Shown piece by piece: positions 6,183-13,056 of a stretch of 13,710 nt of DNA. Origin of the DNA: Methanosarcinales archaeon (GTDB lineage: Archaea; Halobacteriota; Methanosarcinia; Methanosarcinales; Methanogasteraceae); contig JAUWGA010000023.1 of NCBI GenBank assembly GCA_030606635.1, positions 1 to 13,710 of the forward strand, read 5' to 3'. Under the pieces are notes generated by a model. That model saw nothing but the letters and a program-made list of their open reading frames with translations. It did no database searches and had not been told where the DNA came from. Numbering within the stretch: the first letter of the stretch is position 1; every line of letters begins with the position of its first letter. Position numbers and translations under genes: made by a program.

Positions 6183-7223
6183 TCACCCGCGCAGCCCTTC
6201 GAGGATCGCATCGTATCTGGCAGCTATCCGCTCGATCACGTCAGTAGATGCATTGCTGTGCGTGGGAAACGTAATGTCCCCCATACCGAGATAATCCGGC
6301 GCAACCAGAACTCCTGCCTGCGATATTGTGAATCCAAGATCGTTTAGGATGCGAGCTGCCATTTCCGACGCTGGCTTTACCTTGATATTCAATTCCGCAT
6401 CCAGTTTCCGTGATTTTTCACGATATCTCTCTTTCAATTCTTCCAGTTCCAGGACCACCTTCGAAACATCGTTCTTCCTGCCGTACCTGCCGATCGCTTT
6501 TACCGACTCAAGCAGGTCACCGAAGGTGGCAGATGCGATCTCAATGATCTCTCCTGAAAAATTCCCGCGTACTTTGTCTGTATACCCTTTTGAGATAACA
6601 AGCACCTGAATAGCACCAAACAAAGCGAGATCCTCAGCAGACGGGTTGTACGCACCGACCACAACGTGTGGAATCCCGCACCGCCGCAGAAGCGATCCGT
6701 ACATCGGGGTAACTCCGATCCGTGCCTCCATCCTCGACTTAAGCGCATTCCGAATAGCTTCCGGGTCTGCAGAATCCAGACCGAAGTACTCTGCAAATCT
6801 ATGCGTCGTCGTAAGGAGTTTTGTATGCCCGTTCGGAACGGATCCGATCAGTTCCAGCCCGATCAAGTCATGCACATGCGAATAAGCCGAATTTCCACGA
6901 ATCCTCACGAGATCTGACTGCGTTACTGGCTGGTGATATGCGATCACCGATAACGTACGGAGCACAGGCGCAGGCAGTTCCTTTGGAGCGAACGACCGCA
7001 CGTATTCGACGTATTCGGGCACGACCTGCATCAGGTATTCTGCATTTTTCGATTTTATGACCTCGATTCCGGATTCCCGTCCCCTGTACTCTTCGATCAA
7101 TCCGTCTGCGATCAGGGATGTCTCATCCTCTGGTTTACCGATCAGGTCGCTTAACCGGGTTATATCAACTGCACCGCTTGCAGCAAAGAGCGCGGCTTCG
7201 ATGATCTCTTTTTCGTTCTTCAC
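6183..7223 (-). CDS. scpB: ScpB-like chromosome segregation/condensation protein with C-terminal extension
   Basis: A 346-residue protein whose first half is ScpB, the kite-type (tandem winged-helix) partner of SMC and ScpA in chromosome condensation. The first winged helix is about residues 1-85. The second, about 86-165, contains the telling segment LRTLSVIAYHQPVTQSDLVRIRG, matching ScpB's IAYxQPxTrxeIexIRG motif. Most ScpB proteins end near 180-200 residues; here about 180 more follow. The extension has an alpha/beta-looking part (SLLRRCGIPHVVVGAYNPSA, IQVLVISKGYTDKV), a charged likely coiled coil (VLELEELKERYREKSRKLDA) and a final helical part. I do not recognise it. The start is a GTG at 7221-7223 with no clear Shine-Dalgarno sequence, so the RNA may be leaderless. 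No scpA or smc lies in the window. Confidence 0.8.
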   Translation of the reverse strand: MKNEKEIIEAALFAASGAVDITRLSDLIGKPEDETSLIADGLIEEYRGRESGIEVIKSKNAEYLMQVVPEYVEYVRSFAPKELPAPVLRTLSVIAYHQPVTQSDLVRIRGNSAYSHVHDLIGLELIGSVPNGHTKLLTTTHRFAEYFGLDSADPEAIRNALKSRMEARIGVTPMYGSLLRRCGIPHVVVGAYNPSAEDLALFGAIQVLVISKGYTDKVRGNFSGEIIEIASATFGDLLESVKAIGRYGRKNDVSKVVLELEELKERYREKSRKLDAELNIKVKPASEMAARILNDLGFTISQAGVLVAPDYLGMGDITFPTHSNASTDVIERIAARYDAILEGLRG

Positions 7224-7279
7224 TTAAAGTTCGGATTCGACCGGATGCATCTTATCTCTTTTCGTGCGGGAGTGTTTTT

Positions 7280-7311
7280 GGTTTGCGGTGTTACTGAAAA
7301 GGTCGCAAACC
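7280..7311. repeat. Hairpin upstream of scpB
   Basis: GGTTTGCG (7280-7287) and CGCAAACC (7304-7311) are perfectly complementary around a 16-base loop. The stretch 7224-7515 otherwise holds no convincing gene. It has small dyads at 7366-7378 (TACCA-GGG-TGGTA) and near 7405 (CAACA-C-TGTTG), which could be operators. A small frame at 7264-7515 has no supporting features. Confidence 0.35.
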
Positions 7312-7516
7312 CGGGCTCAACATCGTGTGGGTCACCCCCCTGCTTCGACCCCGCGCGACATAAATACCAGGGTGGTAAAGTTACTCTGGTGCTGGCGTTG
7401 TTTCAACACTGTTGTTGATTCAAGTCTCGTGTCTGCTGCACCGGGTTCGGACGTCTGGATGATAAATCTGAGTTTCTGCCACCCATTTCCCAATAAATTG
7501 ACAGCTGAAACGTAAC

Positions 7517-7531
7517 CGAAATACTTAAATA
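7517..7531 (+). promoter_or_regulatory. BRE plus perfect box A for a non-coding transcript
   Basis: CGAAA (7517-7521) resembles the TFB recognition element, and CTTAAATA (7524-7531) fits the archaeal box-A consensus YTTAWANA at all eight positions. Transcription would begin near 7553. No good protein start follows; three strong hairpins do. Confidence 0.55.
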
Positions 7532-7552
7532 TGATTAGATGGTTGGGTTATT

Positions 7553-7705
7553 TACATCCGTAACAAAGGTTCTCAGGTAATCTTTGTGTTGTGCTACATT
7601 GCGAGTGAAACATCACAGAGACACCTGAGACGTTATGAAAAGTGTAAAAGCGCTGCGGCCCGCAGCGCGTAGAAATACGCGCTATTCATGCTTATATACT
7701 TTTCT
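7553..7705 (+). ncRNA. Candidate small structured RNA
   Basis: A region with a promoter in front and three stems in about 110 bases. Stem 1 pairs TCTCAGGT (7571-7578) with ACCTGAGA (7623-7630) and TCTTTGTG (7581-7588) with CACAGAGA (7614-7621, one G-U), closing a 25-base loop. Stem 2 is an inverted repeat GCGCTGCGG/CCGCAGCGC (7650-7658/7660-7668). Stem 3 is GCGCGTA-GAAA-TACGCGC (7665-7682), a 7-bp stem with a GNRA tetraloop. Stems 2 and 3 share 7665-7668 and so compete or stack. A T-rich stretch (ACTTTTCT, about 7698) follows. I match it to no known RNA family. Start and end are estimates. Confidence 0.4.
7691..7698 (+). promoter_or_regulatory. Perfect box A upstream of the VWA gene
   Basis: CTTATATA fits YTTAWANA at all eight positions. 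Initiation near 7720 would give the VWA gene a leader of about 260 bases holding the hairpins at 7750-7940. No BRE-like purine run is clear in front of it. Confidence 0.5.
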
Positions 7706-7749
7706 ATGTGAGCCGCGGGCATGTTCCATACGACCGTGGATGCGGATGA

Positions 7750-7787
7750 TGTGCCATGAAACGAAACCCCCGGGTTTCGATGGCACA
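7750..7787 (+). repeat. Strong 16-bp hairpin in the VWA leader
   Basis: TGTGCCAT (7750-7757) pairs with ATGGCACA (7780-7787). After a 4-base bulge GAAA (7758-7761), CGAAACCC (7762-7769) pairs with GGGTTTCG (7772-7779). All 16 pairs are Watson-Crick. No T run follows on the plus strand, so it is not an intrinsic terminator. Confidence 0.55.
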
Positions 7788-7807
7788 CCAACGAACAACA
7801 TAAAAAA

Positions 7808-7940
7808 ACCACAGATCAAAAAATCCGAGATGCATGGGGATTTACCTTCGGGTACTGTGGTAAGTGCATCAACAGAGCGCCGTCGGGGGCGCAATGACAC
7901 AAGGCAGCCGTAGGCGAGCCTTGCCGCGAGGTAAATACCC
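7808..7940 (+). promoter_or_regulatory. Switch-like structured leader domain of the VWA gene
   Basis: Two folds compete here. Fold A pairs ACCACAG (7808-7814) with CTGTGGT (7855-7861), enclosing AAATCC (7821-7826) with GGATTT (7838-7843). Fold B pairs GGGGATTTACCT (7836-7847) with AGGTAAATACCC (7929-7940), 11 of 12 positions. Fold B encloses hairpins GCGCC/GGCGC (7877-7881/7888-7892) and CAAGGC/GCCTTG (7900-7905/7918-7923, with an inner GCC-GTA-GGC). Bases 7838-7843 serve both folds, so only one can form. Fold B ends 20 bases before the ribosome binding site. This is riboswitch- or attenuator-like architecture; I recognise no known aptamer, and function is inferred. Confidence 0.4.
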
Positions 7941-7960
7941 AAAGAATGAGAACCAAAACA

Positions 7961-7968
7961 AAGGAGGT
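7961..7968 (+). promoter_or_regulatory. Strong ribosome binding site of the VWA gene
   Basis: AAGGAGGT lies 10 bases before the ATG at 7979. It places the start at MNGKTAV, where the signal peptide begins, rather than at the ATG at 7946. Confidence 0.75.
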
Positions 7969-7978
7969 TAAAAGGAAC

Positions 7979-9457
7979 ATGAATGGAAAAACAGCAGTGA
8001 TTGTACTGAGCTTGTTGATATTCGCAGTGATAGGAGTCGGATTAGCCAGCGCTCAGATTGCCCCACCCACGGTCTCGAAGACTGTAGCACCGACAGATAT
8101 AAATGTTGCAGGCAGTGGGATGAATGAAGAGACGACCATAACCATAACTGTTACAGGATCTGGAAACACTACGACAACAGCCGTACCGATGGATATGGTG
8201 TTTGCATTAGACAGTTCTGGAAGTATGGGTTGGAATGATCCCAGTGGTTTGCGTAAAACCGCGGCAAAAGACTTCGTTGGCAAGATGAATTCCACGAAAG
8301 ACCAGGCTGGTGTTGTTAGTTGGGATGATGGCATAGACTTTACACAGGCATTGAGCCACAACTTTTCGCTTGTAAACGACACAATAGATGCGGTGAATAG
8401 TTCGGGCGGCACAAACCTGAATGTCGGTTTGAATGGTGCGATAGGCGTATTGGATGCAAATACCAGAACAGAAACTTCATCAGAGGTGATGATCTTCCTC
8501 AGCAATGGGGCGGGTACTTACACCTATGCTGCAAATGGTGGACCTGCATCTACAGCGGCTTCTAAAGGATATGTAATATATTCCGTAGGGCTTGGACCTA
8601 GTCCGGCTACCGGACCTTTAACTGACATGGCAAACGCTACAGGAGGTGAATATTACCCATCCCCAACTGCATCAAATCTTGATGCAATCTTCGACGATAT
8701 ATACACGGAGATAACCACCAGCACAATACCCCATTACGTGGATGTTGTAGAGGTGACACAGAGTTATATCATAGATGAAGATTCCTTCAATATAGCTCCA
8801 GACAGCAATATCACCAATCTAACGACTGGAATAACGACTATCACTTGGAACAATATTGGGATGGGTGATGGTGATCCAGATTTGTCTGACGACGAAACAG
8901 TTATTCTGTCTTTCACTGCCAGGTCCAATCAGTGTGGAGCAAACTTGGATGTGGATGTTTCCGGAACTGCAAAGGTAAACTACGATGACAAAGACGGAAA
9001 TTATGCTGGATCAGTTAATGTCCCGCAGGCAAAGATCAATGTCAATTGTCCACCCAACGTTACCGGCGCATACCCGAGCACAGACTGCCTCTGGCCACCC
9101 AACAACAAGTTCGTTGACCTGACCATCGAAGGCATCACCGATCCGGACGGCGACGATGTCACAATCACCATTACTGGCATCACCAGTGATGAGCCGACTG
9201 CCTCGATCGAAGGTGCCGGCGGTGCTAAACATGCGCCGGATGCGGATCCGGAATGCATCGGAACTGCTATAGCCCGCGTCAGAGCCGAGCGGTCCGGAAA
9301 CGAGGATGGTAGGGTGTACGAGATCACGTTCCTTGCCAGCGATGGAATCGGCGAACCTGTCGAGGGTACGGTACAGGTCAAAGTGCCACACGACCAAAGT
9401 GGCGATTGTGTGAGCATCGACAGCGGTCAGAACTACGACGCTACCGAAGTGAACTGA
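7979..9457 (+). CDS. Secreted von Willebrand factor A-domain surface protein
   Basis: A 492-residue exported protein. Residues 1-25 are a signal peptide ending ASA before Q26. After a beta-rich stretch comes a VWA domain, about 70-255, with metal-site residues DSSGSM (D78, S80, S82) and T145 in GGTNL. The third motif, usually LSDG, is LSNG with N176, so the metal site is altered. A beta-rich segment runs to about 355. A final domain from C357 carries LWPPNNKFVDL and DPDGDDVTITITGI, an Ig-like module seen in many secreted proteins, ending GQNYDATEVN. There is no PGF-CTERM or terminal membrane helix, so it is probably released or held non-covalently. Base composition changes sharply near 9040, suggesting the last domain was acquired. 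Function is probably adhesion or surface assembly. It has its own promoter, leader and terminator. Confidence 0.85.
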   Translation: MNGKTAVIVLSLLIFAVIGVGLASAQIAPPTVSKTVAPTDINVAGSGMNEETTITITVTGSGNTTTTAVPMDMVFALDSSGSMGWNDPSGLRKTAAKDFVGKMNSTKDQAGVVSWDDGIDFTQALSHNFSLVNDTIDAVNSSGGTNLNVGLNGAIGVLDANTRTETSSEVMIFLSNGAGTYTYAANGGPASTAASKGYVIYSVGLGPSPATGPLTDMANATGGEYYPSPTASNLDAIFDDIYTEITTSTIPHYVDVVEVTQSYIIDEDSFNIAPDSNITNLTTGITTITWNNIGMGDGDPDLSDDETVILSFTARSNQCGANLDVDVSGTAKVNYDDKDGNYAGSVNVPQAKINVNCPPNVTGAYPSTDCLWPPNNKFVDLTIEGITDPDGDDVTITITGITSDEPTASIEGAGGAKHAPDADPECIGTAIARVRAERSGNEDGRVYEITFLASDGIGEPVEGTVQVKVPHDQSGDCVSIDSGQNYDATEVN

Positions 9458-9495
9458 AAGGAAGATTCTTCTTCCTTTCTTTTCTTATTTTTTGA
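9456..9495 (+). terminator. Intrinsic-type terminator of the VWA gene
   Basis: GAAAGGAAGA (9456-9465) pairs perfectly with TCTTCCTTTC (9470-9479) around TTCT, followed by a T-rich tract to 9494. The stem starts inside the stop codon TGA (9455-9457). Strong stem plus T tract supports termination here. Confidence 0.75.
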
Positions 9496-9711
9496 TATCA
9501 TATCTTTGCCAGACGCGTGAAAACGTTACCGGCTTATGCTTTGGTCATGCGCTGTCTTTGCGGTCAACACCATTGATGCCGGTTCTGTGGCTGGCGCGTC
9601 TGCCACTGGAATCGCGAATCTTGCCGCATCGGCGTGAAATCACAAATAATCACAGATCAACGCCAAGATAGCGTCATAAATCAGTATGCACTAAAGTATG
9701 TTGAACCGTAG
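9496..9711. other. Intergenic spacer without a recognised gene
   Basis: Between the VWA terminator and the end of the minus-strand transferase gene. It holds a 33-codon open frame at 9536-9637 (MLWSCAVFAVNTIDAG...), with no ribosome binding site and no recognisable product. It also has an inverted repeat GGCGT/ACGCC (9631-9635 with about 9660-9664) enclosing two copies of AATCACA, possibly the 3' end structure of the minus-strand operon. Confidence 0.4.
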
Positions 9712-10836
9712 TTAATCGACCACATCACTCCGCAGATGCCCCCCTCGCTCTACGACGTTATCTGACCATATCCTGACACCAGAGAGGATTGCGCCCTCAG
9801 AAACAACCGCCCTCATACCGAGCACAGTCCCGGTTTCGAGTGAACAATTCTCGTGTACTTGGCAATCGTTGTCGATGATGGAACTGAAGATGAGCGATCC
9901 CCTGCCGATCCGGACGTTGTCATAGATATGCGAGGTCAGGATGTGCGCATCATCCCCAATCGTGCAGTTCGATCCGATCGTTGTGTACGGACCGATCAGC
10001 ACCCGCGCCCCAATCGTTGTATTCTCGCCGATCACAACCGGACCAACGATCATGGACGATTCCGCGATATCAGAACCTTTCCCAATCGTCACAGGATCCC
10101 TGATCCGTGGTGTGGGGATTCTTGCGCTGCCAGATATCTGATCGAGTTTCCATTTACATGCGTTCCGGTACATCTCGTGATTGCCGATGTCAGTCCATCT
10201 GCCCTGCACGAGAAAGCCATCGATCTCCTTTCCAGCGTCGAGCAGGGCGGGAAAGACGTTCTTTGCAAAATCGTACATCTCGCCGCCCGGGATCCAGTCC
10301 AGAATCTCGGGATCGCAGACATAGACCCCGGTATTTATGAGATTGCTGAACGCCTCGCCGGGTTCCGGCTTTTCAAGGAACCTGTGGATCACACCATCCG
10401 AATCCATGTCGCATACCCCGTACTCGAAAGGATTGTCGATACAGGTCAGCCCGATTGTGACTATGGCGTCGTTTGTCTCGTGGAACCGGCACATCTCACG
10501 AAGCTGCAGGTCGAGGACGTGATCTCCACCAACGACCATGAATGTGTCATCTTTGAGGTGCGATCTGGCGTTCTTGACCCCTCCTGCAGTCCCGAGCGCG
10601 GTTCGTTCGTACACGCAATCGGTATCGATGCCCTCGATCTTCCGCACCTCTTCTTCGATCATCTCACCGAGATAACCAAGCGTTAGCACGGCATCTGTGA
10701 ACCCCTCGGTCTTCAGATGCTCGATCAAGTGCACGATCGAGGGTTTGTTTAGAAGCGGTATCAGCGGCTTTGGCCGCTCAAGGGTCAGTGGACGGAGTCT
10801 TGTGCCCAGCCCACCGCATAAGATACAAGCTTTCAT
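9712..10836 (-). CDS. Sugar-1-phosphate nucleotidyltransferase with left-handed beta-helix domain
   Basis: A 374-residue enzyme of the COG1208 type that joins a sugar-1-phosphate to a nucleoside triphosphate to make an NDP-sugar. The N-terminal Rossmann-like domain has the signature GGLGTRLRPLTLERPKPLIPLLNKP (residues 8-32), LGTAGGVKNA, metal-site GGDHVLDL and FLEKPEPGEAFSNLINTGVYV; RWTDIGNHEMY closes it near 225. From about 240 to 365, hexapeptide repeats such as VTIGKG, VVIGENTTIGARVLIGPYTTIG and VRIGRG form a left-handed beta-helix, usual in mannose-1-phosphate guanylyltransferase-like and GlmU-like proteins. No acetyltransferase function can be claimed. The base and sugar are not decided by sequence inspection. 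It starts 5 bases after the FKBP gene stop, so the two are probably translated from one mRNA. Confidence 0.88.
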   Translation of the reverse strand: MKACILCGGLGTRLRPLTLERPKPLIPLLNKPSIVHLIEHLKTEGFTDAVLTLGYLGEMIEEEVRKIEGIDTDCVYERTALGTAGGVKNARSHLKDDTFMVVGGDHVLDLQLREMCRFHETNDAIVTIGLTCIDNPFEYGVCDMDSDGVIHRFLEKPEPGEAFSNLINTGVYVCDPEILDWIPGGEMYDFAKNVFPALLDAGKEIDGFLVQGRWTDIGNHEMYRNACKWKLDQISGSARIPTPRIRDPVTIGKGSDIAESSMIVGPVVIGENTTIGARVLIGPYTTIGSNCTIGDDAHILTSHIYDNVRIGRGSLIFSSIIDNDCQVHENCSLETGTVLGMRAVVSEGAILSGVRIWSDNVVERGGHLRSDVVD

Positions 10837-10841
10837 GGCCC

Positions 10842-11504
10842 CTATTCAGAATTCTGATACGTCTCAACAAATTTCACGCTATCGAGTTCCATCGATCCGA
10901 GGAGTTCGTGTGCGATCCTCGACTTCACGAGCAGCCAGTTCTGATTTAACCTGAGATCGCTTGGCGGTTCGATCATAGCAACGTCATCGACAAGCTCCGC
11001 ATCGAAATCCATCCGGAAGTAGGATTGTAACAGGGATTTGATCTTGTCGAGGTCGTCATCGATCTTTTCTTCGATCACGTACTCAAAGATCAGGGGTTTG
11101 CCAGCCATAGGGCTGTTAAAATCGATCCGCACCCTTCGTCCAATGGTCATGACAACCAAGCCCTCTTGCCCCTCGACGACCGCCCGCATCCCTTTCACAG
11201 GTGTCTCTGTAAATTTGGATGTGGGATATGTCTTTACCAGTTCTGTTTTGTGTTCGCCGTAGCCCTTCTCCGGCGGAATCTCAACCGTCCCGTGATAGCC
11301 GACTTCCTTTTCGACAATATCCTCATCCAGACCTTCCACGACATGCCCTTTGCCAACGATGATCACGAAAGAATCGTATCGGGTGTTCTCATCGTATATG
11401 CCCTGTTCCTTTGCGACTTCCTCGTCGGTGGTGTCGAATACCATGCCGTCTTCCAACCGCCCGGTATAATTTATCCGTATAAAATCTCCATTCTCTATAG
11501 TCAA
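10842..11504 (-). CDS. FKBP-type peptidyl-prolyl cis-trans isomerase, long archaeal SlyD-like form
   Basis: A 220-residue chaperone and prolyl isomerase. The FKBP domain starts at once: DFIRINYTGRLEDGMVFDTT, then VIIVGKGHVVEGLDEDIVEKEVG. The insert-in-flap domain is YHGTVEIPPEKGYGEHKTELV to about VEGQEGLVVMTIGRRVRIDFN, and the fold closes with NSPMAGKPLIFEYVIEE. About 70 residues follow (150-220), the extra C-terminal domain of the long methanogen-type FKBPs. The start codon is TTG (11502-11504); GAGATGAT (about 11509-11516) is one mismatch from the GAGGTGAT ribosome binding sequence and supports it. It lies between porB (25-base gap) and the transferase (5-base gap). There is no signal peptide, so it is cytosolic. 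Confidence 0.9.
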   Translation of the reverse strand: MTIENGDFIRINYTGRLEDGMVFDTTDEEVAKEQGIYDENTRYDSFVIIVGKGHVVEGLDEDIVEKEVGYHGTVEIPPEKGYGEHKTELVKTYPTSKFTETPVKGMRAVVEGQEGLVVMTIGRRVRIDFNSPMAGKPLIFEYVIEEKIDDDLDKIKSLLQSYFRMDFDAELVDDVAMIEPPSDLRLNQNWLLVKSRIAHELLGSMELDSVKFVETYQNSE

Positions 11505-11529
11505 TTATATCATCTCACATATTTATGTT

Positions 11530-12408
11530 TCACCTGACAAGCCCGTATTTCCGGACGTTCTCGTCAGCAATTGCCTGAATCTTCGCAATCTCATCTCTTC
11601 CGCGCTCATCTTTGAACAGATGCGCAAACCGCTTCTGGATCCGGAGGTACTCCTCGACAGGTTTTTGTTTGATCTTATGCACCTTCCCGAGTTCTCCGTC
11701 CACGATCTCAAAGATCGGGTAGAGCGCGGTCTCTACTGCGAGCCGTACGACCTCGACGCCCAGTGAACTGTCGAAGTACCAGCCAGTGCAACACGACGCG
11801 TGGATCTGGACATAGGTCGGACCCTTGGTCTCGGTAGCGGTTTTTATCTTGCGGATCACGTCTTTTGGGTACGCAATTGTTGCGGTCGCCACATAAGGCG
11901 AGCCATGCGCCACAAGGATCGCGGGCATATCCTTCTTCGGGAAGGGGTTGCCGTAAGAAACCGTTCCGGCAGGTGATGTCGTGGTCGATGCATCAAAAGG
12001 CGTCGATGCGCTGCGCTGAATGCCTGTGTTCATATACGCCTCGTTGTCGTAGCACACATACGTCATGTTGTGCCCGCGCTCGAATGCGCCTGATATGCTG
12101 CGGATGCCAATATCGAAGGTGGAACCATCGCCTGCGATGACGAGCACTTTTGTGTGTGTATTGCCAAGGGCAGCGAGTGCGGTCTCGATCCCTGACGCGA
12201 CTGCGGCAGGGTTTTCGAAGAGCGAGTGGATATACGGGACCCGCCATGCCGATTCAGGGTAAGGGGTTGTGAATACCTCAAGGCAGCCGGTAGGACCGCA
12301 CACGATGCAGTCGCTGCCAGCGCCTTCAAGAACAAACTTCGCTGCCAGCGATGCTCCGCACCCTGCGCAGCCGCGATGTCCCGGTGCCAGTAGACTATCT
12401 GTAATCAT
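11530..12408 (-). CDS. porB: Pyruvate:ferredoxin oxidoreductase beta subunit
   Basis: A 292-residue thiamine-diphosphate-binding subunit of the enzyme that interconverts pyruvate plus CoA with acetyl-CoA, CO2 and reduced ferredoxin. The four cysteines expected to hold a [4Fe-4S] cluster are visible: CAGC near the N-terminus (GHRGCAGCGAS), TGCLEV, and ASCCTGW near residue 210. The thiamine/Mg site is GDGSTFDIG with NEAYMNTGIQRS. The length is normal for PorB. I chose the ATG at 12408, preceded by GGAG, because the family begins just before the CAGC motif. In methanogens porB usually follows the gamma, delta and alpha genes; here its upstream neighbour, 13 bases away, is a lipoprotein gene and no other Por subunit is in the window. 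A related 2-oxoacid oxidoreductase beta subunit is less likely. Confidence 0.9.
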   Translation of the reverse strand: MITDSLLAPGHRGCAGCGASLAAKFVLEGAGSDCIVCGPTGCLEVFTTPYPESAWRVPYIHSLFENPAAVASGIETALAALGNTHTKVLVIAGDGSTFDIGIRSISGAFERGHNMTYVCYDNEAYMNTGIQRSASTPFDASTTTSPAGTVSYGNPFPKKDMPAILVAHGSPYVATATIAYPKDVIRKIKTATETKGPTYVQIHASCCTGWYFDSSLGVEVVRLAVETALYPIFEIVDGELGKVHKIKQKPVEEYLRIQKRFAHLFKDERGRDEIAKIQAIADENVRKYGLVR

Positions 12409-12421
12409 CCTTATGCCGCTC

Positions 12422-13030
12422 CTATCCCCGGTACACCGTGACGTTCTCGGAAGCACGTATGATCGTGTCGCCCGGTTGTGAAACAGTCATCACCGCGTAG
12501 ATCATAGCCTCTTCCCATATCGTATACCCTGTAACGTCCCATAGTCCAATATCCTCTATTTCCCAGTTACCGTCCTCGTCTACATACCCTATATCGGGTC
12601 GAAGATTATCTCCTTCATCTTCAGTGTAGACATGAATCCTGACCTTTGCGCCGGGCACGCCGCCATGACCTCTGACATTGATTAAACGGGGAACGCTATC
12701 CCCATCCACAGGATCGGTGATCTCGAATGCATGAGTTATTGTCGGTGTGGCTGATGTGGTGGGTCGTGGTGTCGGTGTAGCCGCCTCTACCGGTGTCGGT
12801 GTTACCTTTGGGGTCGGTATGTCCGGATCGAGTGGGTTTTCATCCTTTGAATCCCAGTAACCATCACCATCGGTATCCACATTGTTCGGATCGGTTCCGG
12901 CAACCAGCTCCTGTTCATCATCCCATCCATCGCCGTCGCTGTCGACAACCTTCTCATCCTGCCAGATGCATCCGGATGATAGTAGCAGTGACGCGACTGC
13001 CACGATTAGCACAATATCTTTTAATCTCAT
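12422..13030 (-). CDS. Lipoprotein with TSP3-type calcium-binding repeats
   Basis: A 202-residue exported lipoprotein. It begins with a hydrophobic signal ending in the lipobox LSSGC (cysteine near residue 21). Next are thrombospondin type 3-like Asp-rich repeats, DSDGDGWDDEQELVAGTDP and DTDGDGYWDSKDENPLDPD, which bind calcium. A Pro/Thr linker (about 65-95) leads to a C-terminal beta-rich domain from about 97, with DPVDGDSVPRLINVRGHGG and GYVDEDGNWEIEDIGL, resembling Ig-like surface modules. The ATG at 13030 is preceded directly by GGAGGTAATC, a strong ribosome binding site. It is the first gene of the minus-strand cluster with porB. Why a surface lipoprotein precedes porB is unclear; simple read-through organisation is likely. 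Confidence 0.85.
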   Translation of the reverse strand: MRLKDIVLIVAVASLLLSSGCIWQDEKVVDSDGDGWDDEQELVAGTDPNNVDTDGDGYWDSKDENPLDPDIPTPKVTPTPVEAATPTPRPTTSATPTITHAFEITDPVDGDSVPRLINVRGHGGVPGAKVRIHVYTEDEGDNLRPDIGYVDEDGNWEIEDIGLWDVTGYTIWEEAMIYAVMTVSQPGDTIIRASENVTVYRG

Positions 13031-13056
13031 GATTACCTCCAATTGTTGGGTAGCCA

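Noticed and set aside
7264..7515. 83-residue open frame in the scpB upstream region
   Set aside because: No Shine-Dalgarno sequence, odd composition rich in Trp, Cys and Arg, no motif, and it crosses the 7280-7311 hairpin.
7900..7940. Possible group II intron domain V or transposon-associated guide RNA end
   Set aside because: AGCCGTAGG is only loosely like domain V, the catalytic stem is absent, and no reverse transcriptase, IscB or TnpB gene lies nearby.
7635..7942. Overlapping open frames on both strands in the VWA leader
   Set aside because: They run through strong RNA hairpins, lack ribosome binding sites and show no protein motif; structured non-coding sequence explains the region better.
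9536..9637. 33-codon open frame after the VWA terminator
   Set aside because: No ribosome binding site or recognisable product; too short to support.
12409..12456. Longer PorB starting at 12456
   Set aside because: It would overlap the end of the lipoprotein gene and add residues not seen in PorB; the ATG at 12408 has GGAG upstream.
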